A DNA stretch of 64,000 nt from Enterobacter sp. JUb54 (GCF_014298075.1 NZ_CP060418.1:2046001-2110000); one strand, 5' to 3'; counted from the stretch's first letter, positions 38,237 through 46,487 are shown. Made by a program: numbers and translations. Notes: a model not told the origin generated them from the sequence alone.

Positions 38237-38254
38237 ATTCTTTAAATAAACTTT

Positions 38255-38271
38255 TGCAACTAATGTGCCAG
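38255..38271 (-). promoter_or_regulatory. Sigma-54 promoter of hpxFGHIJK
   Basis: On the minus strand CTGGCACATTAGTTGCA matches 15 of 17 consensus positions, including the full TGGCAC and TTGCA blocks. It is the best sigma-54 match in the window. Confidence 0.85.
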
Positions 38272-38336
38272 ATACAACAACCCGTGGCCCTGCCGCGCCG
38301 GGCGGAATAAAAGAGAGCATAAACAAGAGATAGCGA

Positions 38337-38375
38337 AAAACGGTGATAAAAGCGCTGTTATTTTCTCACCGTTTT
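38337..38375 (-). terminator. Terminator after hpxU (minus strand)
   Basis: Perfect 10-base arms AAAACGGTGA / TCACCGTTTT with a 19-base loop, followed on the minus strand by TTTTT. It separates hpxU transcription from the hpxF promoter. Confidence 0.7.
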
Positions 38376-38377
38376 AT

Positions 38378-38394
38378 TGCACTAAAAAAAGGCA
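38378..38394. promoter_or_regulatory. Predicted NtrC site for hpxF
   Basis: TGCACTAAAAAAAGGCA matches 12 of 17 bases of the NtrC consensus and is about 135 bp upstream of the expected hpxF transcription start. Confidence 0.45.
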
Positions 38395-38415
38395 AAGCAC
38401 CAGCCTGAGGCCCCA

Positions 38416-39255
38416 TTATCGTTGCTCAAGCTCATCCAGCTGCTGATACAGGGTGGCAATATCGTGGATCCGCGGACGGCCTTTATCGAGAATTTCATGC
38501 AGAAAAGCATTCGCCAGCAGGTTGATTAAACTGTTCACCGCCCCGTAGCTGTCATAGGCCGACACGCTGTCCAGCGGCGCGCACAGCTGCCAGCTGGACA
38601 GCGGGAACAGGCTGTAGGCCTGCGGTTCGCACATCAGCAGCAGCGGAATACCGCGCTGCTGCAACTGCTGTAACAGCGGGCGAATGATGCGCGGGCGGCG
38701 GCGAAAGGCCACCATCACCACCAGATCGTCCGGCGACAGATCCACCAGCTCTTCGCTTAAACTCTGCCCCGGCTGCGGCAGTACCTGCACCTGCCCGCGC
38801 GCCTGGAGCAGCTGCTGGCGCAGGTGCAGCGCCACCGGCCAGGAGTTACGCATCCCGATGATGATAATCCGCCGGGCGTTGACCATCGCGCTTATCGCCT
38901 CGGCAAACTGCTGCGCGTCGAGCGTGTTGACCCACTGGGTCAGGTTGGCCATCTCCTGCTTATAATGCCGCGCCAGCAACGTGTTACCCTGCACCGCGTC
39001 GCGCTGGTCGGTCAGCGGCATACCGCTCTGGCGCAGGGTGCGCAGCTCGTCGCGCATATCCTTATATTTGTCGTAGCCCAGCCGCTTAAACAGGCGGCTG
39101 ACCGTCGCCTTTGAGACCCCGCTCAGCTGCGCCAGCTCGGCGCTGTTATAGCTGATCAGGTCATCAAAATGGTCGAAGATAAAATCGGCGACCCGCTGTT
39201 CCTGAGGCGACAGTGACGCATATTGTCCCTTCAGGCGTTCATCTAGTTGCTCCAT
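38416..39255 (-). CDS. hpxU: HpxU, RpiR-family regulator of allantoate genes
   Basis: A 279-residue RpiR protein. N-terminal helix-turn-helix (LSPQEQRVADFIFDHFDDLISY, LAQLSGVSKATVSRLFKRLGYDKYKDMR) and a C-terminal SIS domain (RRIIIIGMRNSWPVALHLRQQLL). HpxU is described as a repressor of the allantoate cluster in K. pneumoniae. It lies between the hpxF operon and divergent hpxW, an ideal place to control both. ACAGAGG precedes the start. An ERIC element is inserted between it and hpxW. Confidence 0.88.
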   Translation of the reverse strand: MEQLDERLKGQYASLSPQEQRVADFIFDHFDDLISYNSAELAQLSGVSKATVSRLFKRLGYDKYKDMRDELRTLRQSGMPLTDQRDAVQGNTLLARHYKQEMANLTQWVNTLDAQQFAEAISAMVNARRIIIIGMRNSWPVALHLRQQLLQARGQVQVLPQPGQSLSEELVDLSPDDLVVMVAFRRRPRIIRPLLQQLQQRGIPLLLMCEPQAYSLFPLSSWQLCAPLDSVSAYDSYGAVNSLINLLANAFLHEILDKGRPRIHDIATLYQQLDELEQR

Positions 39256-39268
39256 AAAACCTCTGTAA

Positions 39269-39280
39269 CTTTTGTTTCAT
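39269..39280. promoter_or_regulatory. Putative HpxU operator motif, leader of hpxU
   Basis: CTTTTGTTTCAT is the reverse complement of ATGAAACAAAAG found before hpxF. It lies 14-25 bases before the hpxU start codon and suggests autoregulation. Confidence 0.5.
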
Positions 39281-39285
39281 CAAAC

Positions 39286-39414
39286 TATACCCAAAATAAT
39301 TCGAGTTGCTTGTAGGCGGCAAAGCCGTAAATCCCCAGGAGCTTACTCAGGTAAGTGACTGGGGTGAACGGGTGCGGCCAACACCCAGGCAACTTGAAAG
39401 ATGAAGGTTATATA
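39286..39414 (+). repeat. ERIC element
   Basis: About 129 bases containing the ERIC core CCCCAGGAGCTTACTCAGG and AAGTGACTGGGGTGAACG, with imperfect inverted ends (ATACCC...GGTTAT). It sits 78 bases upstream of the hpxW promoter, where NtrC enhancers might otherwise be expected. Confidence 0.9.
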
Positions 39415-39491
39415 CATGCAAGCCCTTTCACAATGCATGCCAGTTTACTAAAAATAGGGTTTCCCCGGGGCGCTGAAACTTTACGCTCAAA

Positions 39492-39508
39492 GTGGAACAG
39501 CTTTTGCA
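39492..39508 (+). promoter_or_regulatory. Sigma-54 promoter of hpxWXYZ
   Basis: GTGGAACAGCTTTTGCA has TGG at -24, TTGCA at -12 and the right spacing. The transcription start would be near 39519, 25 bases before the hpxW ATG. Confidence 0.7.
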
Positions 39509-39543
39509 AACCTGACCTTACGATTCGATTACGAGGAAAACCC

Positions 39544-41127
39544 ATGCAGAGTCATGTATCCGCCCACGGGATGGCGGTTGCCCCCCATCATCTGGCCAGC
39601 CAAAGCGCGGTTGCCGTCCTGCGCGAAGGCGGAAGCGCAATAGAGGCGATGGTCGCCGCTGCCGCCACCATTGCGGTGGTCTACCCGCATATGAACGGGC
39701 TGGGCGGCGATGGATTCTGGCTGATCGTGCCGCCGGACGGCGAACCGATCGCCATTGACGCCAGCGGCGCGGCGGGATCGCTGGCGACGCCGGAGGCCTA
39801 CGCCGGACTGGCGCATATTCCGCACCGTGGGCCGCAGGCGGCGCTGACCGTTGCCGGAACCGTTAGCGGCTGGGATGAAGCGTTGAAGGTATCAAAGTCC
39901 CTGACCGGTGGTGCGCTGCCGTTGGCCCGTCTGCTGGCGGATGCCATCGGCTATGCCGCCGACGGCACGCCGGTGACCGCCTCGCAGTCCGGCGCCACCA
40001 TCAGCAAACTGGCTGAGCTTCAGCACCTGCCGGGATTTGCGGAGACCTTTCTGGTCAACGGGCAGCCGCCGGAAACCGGCAGCCGCTTTCGTCAGCCCGC
40101 GCTGGCGGCGACGTTACAGCAGCTGGTCGACGACGGCCTCGACAGCTTTTACCGTGGCCCGCTGGCAACCCGTCTGGCCCAGGGCATGGCGCAACATGGT
40201 CTGCCCATCACCCTTGGCGATTTACAGCAGCACCGCGCCCGCCGCCCGGCGCCGCTGAAACTGTCGCATCAACAGGGCGAACTGTGGAATCTGGCTCCGC
40301 CGACGCAGGGGCTGGTCTCGCTGGCGATCCTCGGGATCACCGACCAGCTGGCGATGAGCGACACCGACGACGCGCAGACCGTCCACCGGATTGTCGAAGC
40401 GACCAAGCTGGCCTTTGGCCTGCGCGATGCCCATATCACCGACCCGCGCCATCTGGACGTGGATATCCAGAGCCTGCTTGCACCGCAGGCGCTGCAGCAA
40501 CTGGCGGCGAAGGTTGACGACCAGCAGGCCGCCCCCTGGGGTGCCGGCAAAGGCCCCGGCGATACCGTCTGGATGGGGGTTATCGACAGCAGCGGGCTGG
40601 CGGTCTCCTTTATTCAGAGTCTCTATCACGAGTTTGGCAGCGGCGTGGTGCTACCGGAGAGCGGGATCGTCTGGCAAAACCGCGGCGCCTCGTTCAGTCT
40701 CGACCCCGCGCACCTGCTGGCGCTGGCGCCCGGCAAGCAGCCGTTCCATACCCTCAACCCCGCCGCCGCCCGCCTTAACGATGGTCGGGTGATGGTCTAT
40801 GGCTCCATGGGCGGAGACGGGCAGCCGCAAACCCAGGCCGCCATCTTCACCCGCTACATCCTGCAGGGAGTACCGTTGCAGGAGAGTATTTCACGTCCGC
40901 GCTGGCTGCTGGGCCGCACCTGGGGGCAGACCTCTGACTCGCTGAAGCTGGAGGGCCGCTTCTCCCCTGACACCATCAACCGTCTGCGGGCGCTGGGCCA
41001 CGAGGTTGACGTGCTGGCCGATTACAGCGAAGCCATGGGCCATGCGGGCGCCATCGTGCGTCATCCCAACGGCCTGTTTGAAGGGGCATCCGATCCCCGC
41101 AGCAACGGCTCCGCCGCCGGTTATTAG
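39544..41127 (+). CDS. hpxW: HpxW, oxamate amidohydrolase (gamma-glutamyltransferase family)
   Basis: A 527-residue Ntn-hydrolase of the gamma-glutamyltransferase family. These are made as precursors that cut themselves before a threonine nucleophile, here Thr341 in GPGDTVWMGVID. Other family motifs: HHLASQSAVAVLREGGSAIEA, HMNGLGGDGFWLI, and NPAAARLNDGRVMVYGSMGGDGQPQ. No signal peptide, so it is cytoplasmic, unlike periplasmic Ggt. K. pneumoniae HpxW hydrolyses oxamate to oxalate and ammonia. Start at 39544 with GAGGAAAA upstream; the open frame before it runs through the ERIC element and promoter. Confidence 0.92.
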   Translation: MQSHVSAHGMAVAPHHLASQSAVAVLREGGSAIEAMVAAAATIAVVYPHMNGLGGDGFWLIVPPDGEPIAIDASGAAGSLATPEAYAGLAHIPHRGPQAALTVAGTVSGWDEALKVSKSLTGGALPLARLLADAIGYAADGTPVTASQSGATISKLAELQHLPGFAETFLVNGQPPETGSRFRQPALAATLQQLVDDGLDSFYRGPLATRLAQGMAQHGLPITLGDLQQHRARRPAPLKLSHQQGELWNLAPPTQGLVSLAILGITDQLAMSDTDDAQTVHRIVEATKLAFGLRDAHITDPRHLDVDIQSLLAPQALQQLAAKVDDQQAAPWGAGKGPGDTVWMGVIDSSGLAVSFIQSLYHEFGSGVVLPESGIVWQNRGASFSLDPAHLLALAPGKQPFHTLNPAAARLNDGRVMVYGSMGGDGQPQTQAAIFTRYILQGVPLQESISRPRWLLGRTWGQTSDSLKLEGRFSPDTINRLRALGHEVDVLADYSEAMGHAGAIVRHPNGLFEGASDPRSNGSAAGY

Positions 41128-41136
41128 GAGAAACCC

Positions 41137-41325
41137 ATGCCGCAACCCATGACTGACTGGAGCGCCTGGCTGGCGCAGATGGAACAGATCCTCGGCCTCG
41201 AACTGGATGCGCAACGCCGCGACGAGCTGCAACTGCAGTTCAGCCGCATTGCCGCGATGGCCGAACCGCTGATGGCCTACCCGCTGGCGGAGCGCCAGGA
41301 GATTGCCGGAGTGTACAAAGCATGA
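41137..41325 (+). CDS. hpxX: HpxX, DUF4089/AtzG-like small partner protein
   Basis: A 62-residue acidic helical protein with the DUF4089 pattern (W-x-A-W-L-x-Q-M, LELDAQRRDELQLQF, AMAEPLMAYPL). AtzG of the cyanuric-acid pathway is a similar small protein needed by the amidase AtzE. By analogy HpxX should bind HpxY. GGAGAAA lies before the start and the stop overlaps hpxY. Confidence 0.85.
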   Translation: MPQPMTDWSAWLAQMEQILGLELDAQRRDELQLQFSRIAAMAEPLMAYPLAERQEIAGVYKA

Positions 41326-42719
41326 AGCTCAATCAGATGACCATTGCCGGAGTCCAGCGCGCGCTGGCCGCGGGCGAACTGAGCGCCAGAGAGATTGCCC
41401 GCAGCAGCCTCGACGACATTGCGCGGGTGAACCCGCAGATCAACGCCTGGACCCAGGTCACCGAAAGCCGGATGCTCGCCGAAGCCGACCGCATTGACGC
41501 TCTGCGCCGGGACAAGCAGCCGCTGCCGCCGCTGGCCGGTATTCCCTACGCGGTCAAAAACCTGTTTGATGTCGCCGGCGAAACCACCCTGGCCGGCGCG
41601 CAGCTGTTCAGCGACCGTCCGGCGGCCAGCGCCGACGGCTGGGCGGTGCGTCAGATTCAGGCGGCGGGCGGCCTGCTCAGCGGCATGGTCAATATGGACG
41701 CCTACGCCTACGGTTTTACCACCGAAAACAGCCACTATGGCGCTACCCATAACCCCCACGATCTGCAGCGCATCGCCGGCGGCTCGTCCGGTGGTTCAGC
41801 GGCGGCGGTGGCCGCCGGGCTGGTCCACTTTGCGCTGGGCACCGACACCAACGGCTCAATCCGCGTTCCCGCCTCGTTGTGCGGGATCTTTGGCCTGAAG
41901 CCGACCTTTGGCCGCCTGTCGCGGGCGGGCAGCCATCCGTTTGTCGCCAGCCTCGATCACATCGGCCCGTTTGCCCGTCACGTCGGCGATCTGGCGGCAG
42001 TGTATGACGCTTTACAGGGGCTGGATCCTGACGATGATGCCCAGGCCGATCGCGCCGTGGCGCCTGCCAGCCCGTTGCTCGAACGCGGGCTGAACGGGCT
42101 GCGCTGCGCGGTGCTCGGCGGCTACTTCACCACCTGGTGCGACAGCGACGCCCGCGCCGCCGTGGCGCAGGTGGCGCAGGCCCTCGGCGCGGATCAGGAG
42201 CTGCAGTTCTCTGAGGCCGAGCTTTCCCGTTCTGCGGCCTTTATTATCAGCGCCAGTGAAGGAGGCAATCAGTATCTCCCCGCCCTGCGCCGCGAGCCGG
42301 CACGCTTTGAGCCGCACTCCCGGGAGCGGCTGCTGGCCGGGGCGATGATCCCTTCGGCCTGGTATCTTCAGGCGCAGCGTTTTCGTCGTCATGCCCGGGA
42401 GGCGATGGCCGCGCTGTTCGATCACGCCGAGGTGCTCATCGCCCCGGCAACCCCATGCAGCGCGACCCTGATCGGTCAGCAAACCATGGCGATCAATGGC
42501 CAGTCGCTGCCGGTGCGCGCCAGTATGGGCATGCTCACCCAGCCGATTTCGTTCCTCGGCCTGCCGGTGGTGACGGTGCCGTTGCGCACGGCCAGCGGGC
42601 AGCCCATTGGCGTGCAGTTGATTGCCGCGCCGTTTAATGAGCAGGCCTGCCTGCGCGCGGCGCATGTTCTGGAAGCGATGGGCCTTACCGAGGCCCATCC
42701 TGCGGAGATAGCAGCATGA
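41322..42719 (+). CDS. hpxY: HpxY, AtzE-like amidase-signature hydrolase
   Basis: A 465-residue amidase-signature enzyme. The Ser-cisSer-Lys triad is visible: Lys79 in IPYAVKNLFD, Ser155/156 in AGGSSGGSAAAV, and Ser179 in GTDTNGSIRVPASLCG. Closest relatives are AtzE-type hydrolases that act on small ureido or biuret compounds. In this operon it likely hydrolyses a ureido/oxalurate-derived intermediate; the exact substrate is inference. ATGA overlaps with both neighbours indicate a coupled unit HpxX-HpxY-HpxZ. Confidence 0.88.
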   Translation: MKLNQMTIAGVQRALAAGELSAREIARSSLDDIARVNPQINAWTQVTESRMLAEADRIDALRRDKQPLPPLAGIPYAVKNLFDVAGETTLAGAQLFSDRPAASADGWAVRQIQAAGGLLSGMVNMDAYAYGFTTENSHYGATHNPHDLQRIAGGSSGGSAAAVAAGLVHFALGTDTNGSIRVPASLCGIFGLKPTFGRLSRAGSHPFVASLDHIGPFARHVGDLAAVYDALQGLDPDDDAQADRAVAPASPLLERGLNGLRCAVLGGYFTTWCDSDARAAVAQVAQALGADQELQFSEAELSRSAAFIISASEGGNQYLPALRREPARFEPHSRERLLAGAMIPSAWYLQAQRFRRHAREAMAALFDHAEVLIAPATPCSATLIGQQTMAINGQSLPVRASMGMLTQPISFLGLPVVTVPLRTASGQPIGVQLIAAPFNEQACLRAAHVLEAMGLTEAHPAEIAA

Positions 42720-43102
42720 TGAATCAGGATAATATTAACCGCCCGTTGGTGCTGGCCGAGGTCACGGCGGCGTTTTATCGTTATGAAGAGGCGCTGGTCA
42801 GCAACAATATTGCGGTGCTGGATGAGCTGTTCTGGCATGACAAACGCACGGTGCGCCTGGGGGCCGGGGAGAATCTCTACGGCATCGACGAAATCCGCGC
42901 CTTTCGCGCCGCGCGCCCGTCGGCGGGGTTGCAGCGTGAATTGCGCCACACCGAGATCGTGACCTTCGGCGAGGATTACGCGGTATGCAGCACCGAGTTT
43001 ACCCGCGACGGCAGCGAGCGTATCGGCCGCCAGCAGCAAACCTGGGTGCGCTTTCCTTTCGGCTGGCGGATTGTCGCCGCCCAGGTCAGCCTGATGAGTT
43101 AA
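42716..43102 (+). CDS. hpxZ: HpxZ, AtzH-like (DUF3225, NTF2-fold) protein
   Basis: A 128-residue NTF2-like protein of the DUF3225 family (ALVSNNIAVLDELFWHDKRTVRLGAGENLYG, EIRAFRAARP, TWVRFPFGWRIVAAQVS). AtzH, its relative in cyanuric-acid catabolism, is an amidohydrolase acting on a related intermediate, so HpxZ may be an enzyme rather than a structural subunit. Start overlaps the hpxY stop. Last gene of the hpxWXYZ operon; BIME repeats begin 30 bases later. Confidence 0.87.
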   Translation: MMNQDNINRPLVLAEVTAAFYRYEEALVSNNIAVLDELFWHDKRTVRLGAGENLYGIDEIRAFRAARPSAGLQRELRHTEIVTFGEDYAVCSTEFTRDGSERIGRQQQTWVRFPFGWRIVAAQVSLMS

Positions 43103-43132
43103 TGCCGCCGCCCACCGCGATGTTGTCTCCCC

Positions 43133-43977
43133 GTAGCCCGGACAGGTGCCAGGCGCCGCCTCCGGGAAAATGTATCGGCTGGCACGGCTCCCGGTGGCGC
43201 TACGCTGACCGGGCTACCCGCCGCGATGCTGTCGCCCTGTAGCCCGGACAGGCGCCATGCGCCGCCTCCGGGAAGATGCATCGGCTGGCACGGTTCCCGG
43301 TGGCGCTGCGCTGACCGGGCTACCCGCCGCGATGCTGTCGCCCGTAGCCCGGACAGGCGCCACGCGCCGCCTCCGGGAAAATGTATCGGCTGGCACGGCT
43401 CCCGGTGGCGCTACGCTGACCGGGCTACATGCCGCGATGTTGTCGCCCCGTAGCCCGGACAGGCGCCACGCGCCGCCTCCGGGAAAATGTATCGGTTGGC
43501 ACGGCTCCCGGTGGCGCTACGCTGACCGGGCTACATGCCGCGATGTTGTCGCCCCGTAGCCCGGACAGGCGCTATGCGCCGCCTCCGGGAAGATGCGTCG
43601 GCTGGCACGGTTCCCGGTGGCGCTGCGCTGACCGGGCTACCCGCCGCGATTCTGTCGCCCCGTAGCCCGGACAGGCGCTATGCGCCGCCTCCGGGAAGAT
43701 GCATCGGCTGGCACGGCTCCCGGTGGCGCTACGCTGACCGGGCTACACGCCGATGTTGTCGCCCCGTAGCCCGGACAGGCGCCACGCGCCGCCTCCGGGA
43801 AAATGTATCGGCTGGCACGGCTCCCGGTGGCGCTGCGCTGACCGGGCTACATGCCGCGATGCTGTCGCCCCGTAGCCCGGACAGGCGCCACGCGCCGCCT
43901 CCGGGAAGACGCGTCGGCTGGCACGGCTCCCGGTGGCGCTGCGCTGACCGGGCTACACGGCGATGTTGTAGCCCGGG
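43133..43977. repeat. Tandem BIME array: eight ~106-bp REP units plus start of a ninth
   Basis: Units begin with GTAGCCCGGA at 43133, 43239, 43344, 43450, 43556, 43662, 43766 and 43872, with a truncated start at 43968; spacing is 104-106 bases. Each unit carries two inverted REP modules (GTAGCCCGGACAGGCGC...CCTCCGGG and CCCGGTGGCGC...GACCGGGCTAC). Copies differ by single-base changes and 1-2 base deletions. Open frames crossing it are repeat artefacts. It lies between convergent hpxZ and hpxB. Confidence 0.95.
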
Positions 43978-43986
43978 AACTGTCGA

Positions 43987-44925
43987 CTATGGCTGGTACG
44001 GGTGCACGTCGCGCCAGTGATCGGCGATCTGCTGGCGGGTGCACACCCACACCCGATCGTGCTGCTGCACGTAATCGAGGAAACGCTGCAGCGCCCGGAA
44101 GCGTCCCGGTCGGCCCAACAGGCGGCAATGCATCCCCACCGACATCATCTTCGGCGCCTGTTCCCCCTCTTCGTACAGCACATCGAAACTGTCTTTCAGG
44201 TAGGTATAAAACTGCTCGGCGGTATTAAACCCCTGGGCGGTGGCGAAGCGCATATCGTTGGCATCGAGGGTATAGGGCACGATCAGGTGCGGCTTGCGTG
44301 AACCATCGCTGCAGGCCACCTCGCTCCAGAACGGCAAATCATCGCCGTAATAGTCGCTGTCATAAGCAAAACCGCCGTGCTCCACCACCAGCTGACGGGT
44401 GTTGGGACTGTCGCGCCCGGTATACCAGCCCGTCGGTGGTTTGCCGAACAGGTCGGTCAGCACATGCACCGCTTTGTGCAGATGCTCGCGTTCGCTATCG
44501 ATATCCATATGCTGGTAGTGGATCCAGCGCCAGCCGTGGCTCACCACGTCATAATCGGCGGCTTTGATGGCGGCGACGATCTCGGGGTGACGCGCGAGGG
44601 CCATTGCCACGCCAAACACCGTCAACGGCAGCCCGCGACGGCTGAACTCCTGGTGAATGCGCCAGAACCCGGCGCGGCTACCGTACTCGTACAGCGAGTC
44701 CATCGACATATGGCGATCGGGATAGCTGGCGGCCCCGATAATATCCGAGAGAAACTGCTCGGAACCGGCGTCGCCATGCAGCACATGGTTCTCCGCTCCT
44801 TCCTCATAATTGAGCACGAACTGCACCGCAATCCGTGCCTGTCCCGGCCACTGCGCATGCGGCGGCTGCCCGGCGTAACCCCGCAGATCCCGCGGGTAAT
44901 GCTGATCGGAAAACGTCATCTCCAC
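43987..44925 (-). CDS. hpxB: HpxB, allantoinase (PuuE / polysaccharide-deacetylase fold)
   Basis: A 312-residue metal-independent-type allantoinase of the PuuE family, unrelated to the dihydroorotase-like allantoinase. NodB-fold landmarks: IAVQFVLNYEEGAENHVLHGD, SMDSLYEYGSRAGFWRIHQEF, YDVVSHGWRWIHYQHMD, and GWYTGRDSPNTRQL. It opens allantoin to allantoate. Starts 9 bases after hpxA in the leftward hpxSAB unit. An alternative function as a peptidoglycan deacetylase is unlikely given the neighbours. Confidence 0.92.
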   Translation of the reverse strand: MEMTFSDQHYPRDLRGYAGQPPHAQWPGQARIAVQFVLNYEEGAENHVLHGDAGSEQFLSDIIGAASYPDRHMSMDSLYEYGSRAGFWRIHQEFSRRGLPLTVFGVAMALARHPEIVAAIKAADYDVVSHGWRWIHYQHMDIDSEREHLHKAVHVLTDLFGKPPTGWYTGRDSPNTRQLVVEHGGFAYDSDYYGDDLPFWSEVACSDGSRKPHLIVPYTLDANDMRFATAQGFNTAEQFYTYLKDSFDVLYEEGEQAPKMMSVGMHCRLLGRPGRFRALQRFLDYVQQHDRVWVCTRQQIADHWRDVHPYQP

Positions 44926-44934
44926 CCCTTACCG

Positions 44935-45678
44935 TTAAAACGAATTGAATACCTGAAATGGCCCGCTCAGCGTTTTGGCTTCCGGAAACGCCAGGTCGCC
45001 CCGTTTGCTGGTCGACAGCCCCAACGACACCAGCGACTCCACCATCTTCACCGCCGCGCTGACGCCGTCGATCACCGGAACCTGCAGCTCGTGCGTCAGT
45101 TCCTGGGCCAGCGTCGCCATGCCGCCGCAGCCCAGCACGATCGCGCCGCAGCCGTCTTCCCGTAGCGCCTGAATACAGCGCTGGCGCACTTTTTCCTGCG
45201 CCAGACCGCTGCCGTCCTCCAGCGCCAGGACCGGCAGGTCGATGGCGTGCAGTCCGGCACAACGGTCGTAAAAACCATATTGATGCAGCAGGTGACGGGC
45301 AATAATCAGCGTTCGCGGCAGCGTGGTGACGATGGAAAAGCGCGTGGCGACCAGCGTCGCCATATGCATCGCCGCTTCGGCAATGCCGATCACCGGCCCC
45401 TGCGCCAGTTCGCGGGCCGCCAGCAGCCCCGGATCGCCGAAACAGGCGATAACGTGCCCCGAAACCCCCTGCTGGCGGCCGGCCTGAATCTGTTCCAGCA
45501 CGCCGATGGCGGCAATGGCCTCATCAAAGTGACCTTCGATCGACGGCACCCCTTCCCGCGACGACACCGCCAGGATTTCGGTTCCCGGCGCCGCCACGGC
45601 TCTGGCCGCGCGGGCGATGGTTTCCGTCATCCCGGCGTTAGTGTTGGGGTTAATCACTTGTATACACATAGCGCTCAT
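44935..45678 (-). CDS. hpxA: HpxA, allantoin racemase
   Basis: A 247-residue Asp/Glu/hydantoin racemase. The two catalytic cysteines are in VIACFGDPGLLAA and IVLGCGGMATLA, with the N-terminal VINPNTNAGMTETI phosphate/carboxylate loop. It interconverts allantoin enantiomers so both can be used; K. pneumoniae HpxA is characterised structurally. Start at 45678 has AAGGAG 6 bases upstream and overlaps the hpxS stop; ATG 45669 is an alternative. Confidence 0.93.
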   Translation of the reverse strand: MSAMCIQVINPNTNAGMTETIARAARAVAAPGTEILAVSSREGVPSIEGHFDEAIAAIGVLEQIQAGRQQGVSGHVIACFGDPGLLAARELAQGPVIGIAEAAMHMATLVATRFSIVTTLPRTLIIARHLLHQYGFYDRCAGLHAIDLPVLALEDGSGLAQEKVRQRCIQALREDGCGAIVLGCGGMATLAQELTHELQVPVIDGVSAAVKMVESLVSLGLSTSKRGDLAFPEAKTLSGPFQVFNSF

Positions 45679-46394
45679 GACAGCTCCTTATTTCCGGCGA
45701 AGAGGCGGGCGAAATCCGGCAGCGACTCGCCATCGCGCTCAAAGCACAGGCTGGCGACAATATGTTCAAAATGGTGCGTTAGCGCGTCGCTCAGGGGCGC
45801 CAACGCCTTCTCTCGCAGCAACTGAATGATCCGCTCGTGATCGTTGCACCGACACCCCTGGCGCCATGGCGCTCCCCATGTGGCGATCGCTAATGAAGAG
45901 CGCTGGCTCAGGCGAGTCACCATCTCGGTGAGCACCGGGTTGCCGGAAATCGCCTGCAGCTGAATATGAAACTCGGCGGAGTAACGGATTGCCGCCGGGC
46001 CGTCGTAGACGTCATGCGCCTGCTGCTCCTGCAACGTGATGGCCTCCAGCGCCGCCAGATGCGGCGGCTGGCAGTGGGCGATCACGTCCGGCAGGTTGGC
46101 GACCTCCAGCAGCATGCGGGTACGGAAGATGGCCTGGGCCTCTTCGACCGTCGGACTGGCGACCTGTGCACCACGTTTGGGCGTGATGGTGACCATTTGC
46201 ACAGTAGCGAGTCGTTGCAGCACTTTACGGATCCCGGTCCGGCTCACGCCGAAGACCTCCGCCAGCGCCTCTTCCGGCAATTTACTGCCCGGCGGTAGCT
46301 GATGTTCCACAATTGCGGTCATCAGGGACTGATAGATGGTTTCGTCCTTGTCATGCAGCGCTGCCGCGGCCTGCTGACGATGTTCATTACGCAT
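45675..46394 (-). CDS. hpxS: HpxS, GntR-family regulator of allantoin genes
   Basis: A 239-residue FadR-subfamily GntR protein. N-terminal winged helix (IVEHQLPPGSKLPEEALAEVFGVSR, TGIRKVLQRLATVQMVTITPKRGAQV) and a C-terminal helical FCD domain with metal-binding histidines (EFHIQLQAISGN). It controls hpxSAB and probably divergent hpxC. TTGTATACAA-type operators lie in the gap to hpxC. Confidence 0.9.
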   Translation of the reverse strand: MRNEHRQQAAAALHDKDETIYQSLMTAIVEHQLPPGSKLPEEALAEVFGVSRTGIRKVLQRLATVQMVTITPKRGAQVASPTVEEAQAIFRTRMLLEVANLPDVIAHCQPPHLAALEAITLQEQQAHDVYDGPAAIRYSAEFHIQLQAISGNPVLTEMVTRLSQRSSLAIATWGAPWRQGCRCNDHERIIQLLREKALAPLSDALTHHFEHIVASLCFERDGESLPDFARLFAGNKELS

Positions 46395-46428
46395 TCACCC
46401 GCTCCAAATTTACCTTTCGATATCTAAT

Positions 46429-46459
46429 CGTATACATGAAATAAAATTCTTGTATACAA
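46429..46459. promoter_or_regulatory. Paired GTATAC operators, likely HpxS sites
   Basis: CGTATACATG at 46429-46438 and the perfect palindrome TTGTATACAA at 46450-46459 are spaced 21 bases apart (two helical turns). GntR-family operators usually have this form. Confidence 0.6.
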
Positions 46460-46470
46460 AATTAACTATT

Positions 46471-46487
46471 CTGGCCTGGATCCTGCA
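46471..46487 (+). promoter_or_regulatory. Sigma-54 promoter of hpxC
   Basis: CTGGCCTGGATCCTGCA has CTGGC at -24 and TGCA at -12 with correct spacing. The hpxC start codon is 52 bases downstream. Confidence 0.65.

Noticed and set aside
43133-43977. CRISPR array
   Set aside because: Units are 106 bases long and near identical throughout, with no unique spacers and no cas genes; they match REP/BIME structure.
43257-44020. Several 75-161-codon frames through the repeat array
   Set aside because: They encode only the translated BIME repeat (RSPDRRHAPPPG-like), an artefact of 106-base periodicity, not a repeat protein.
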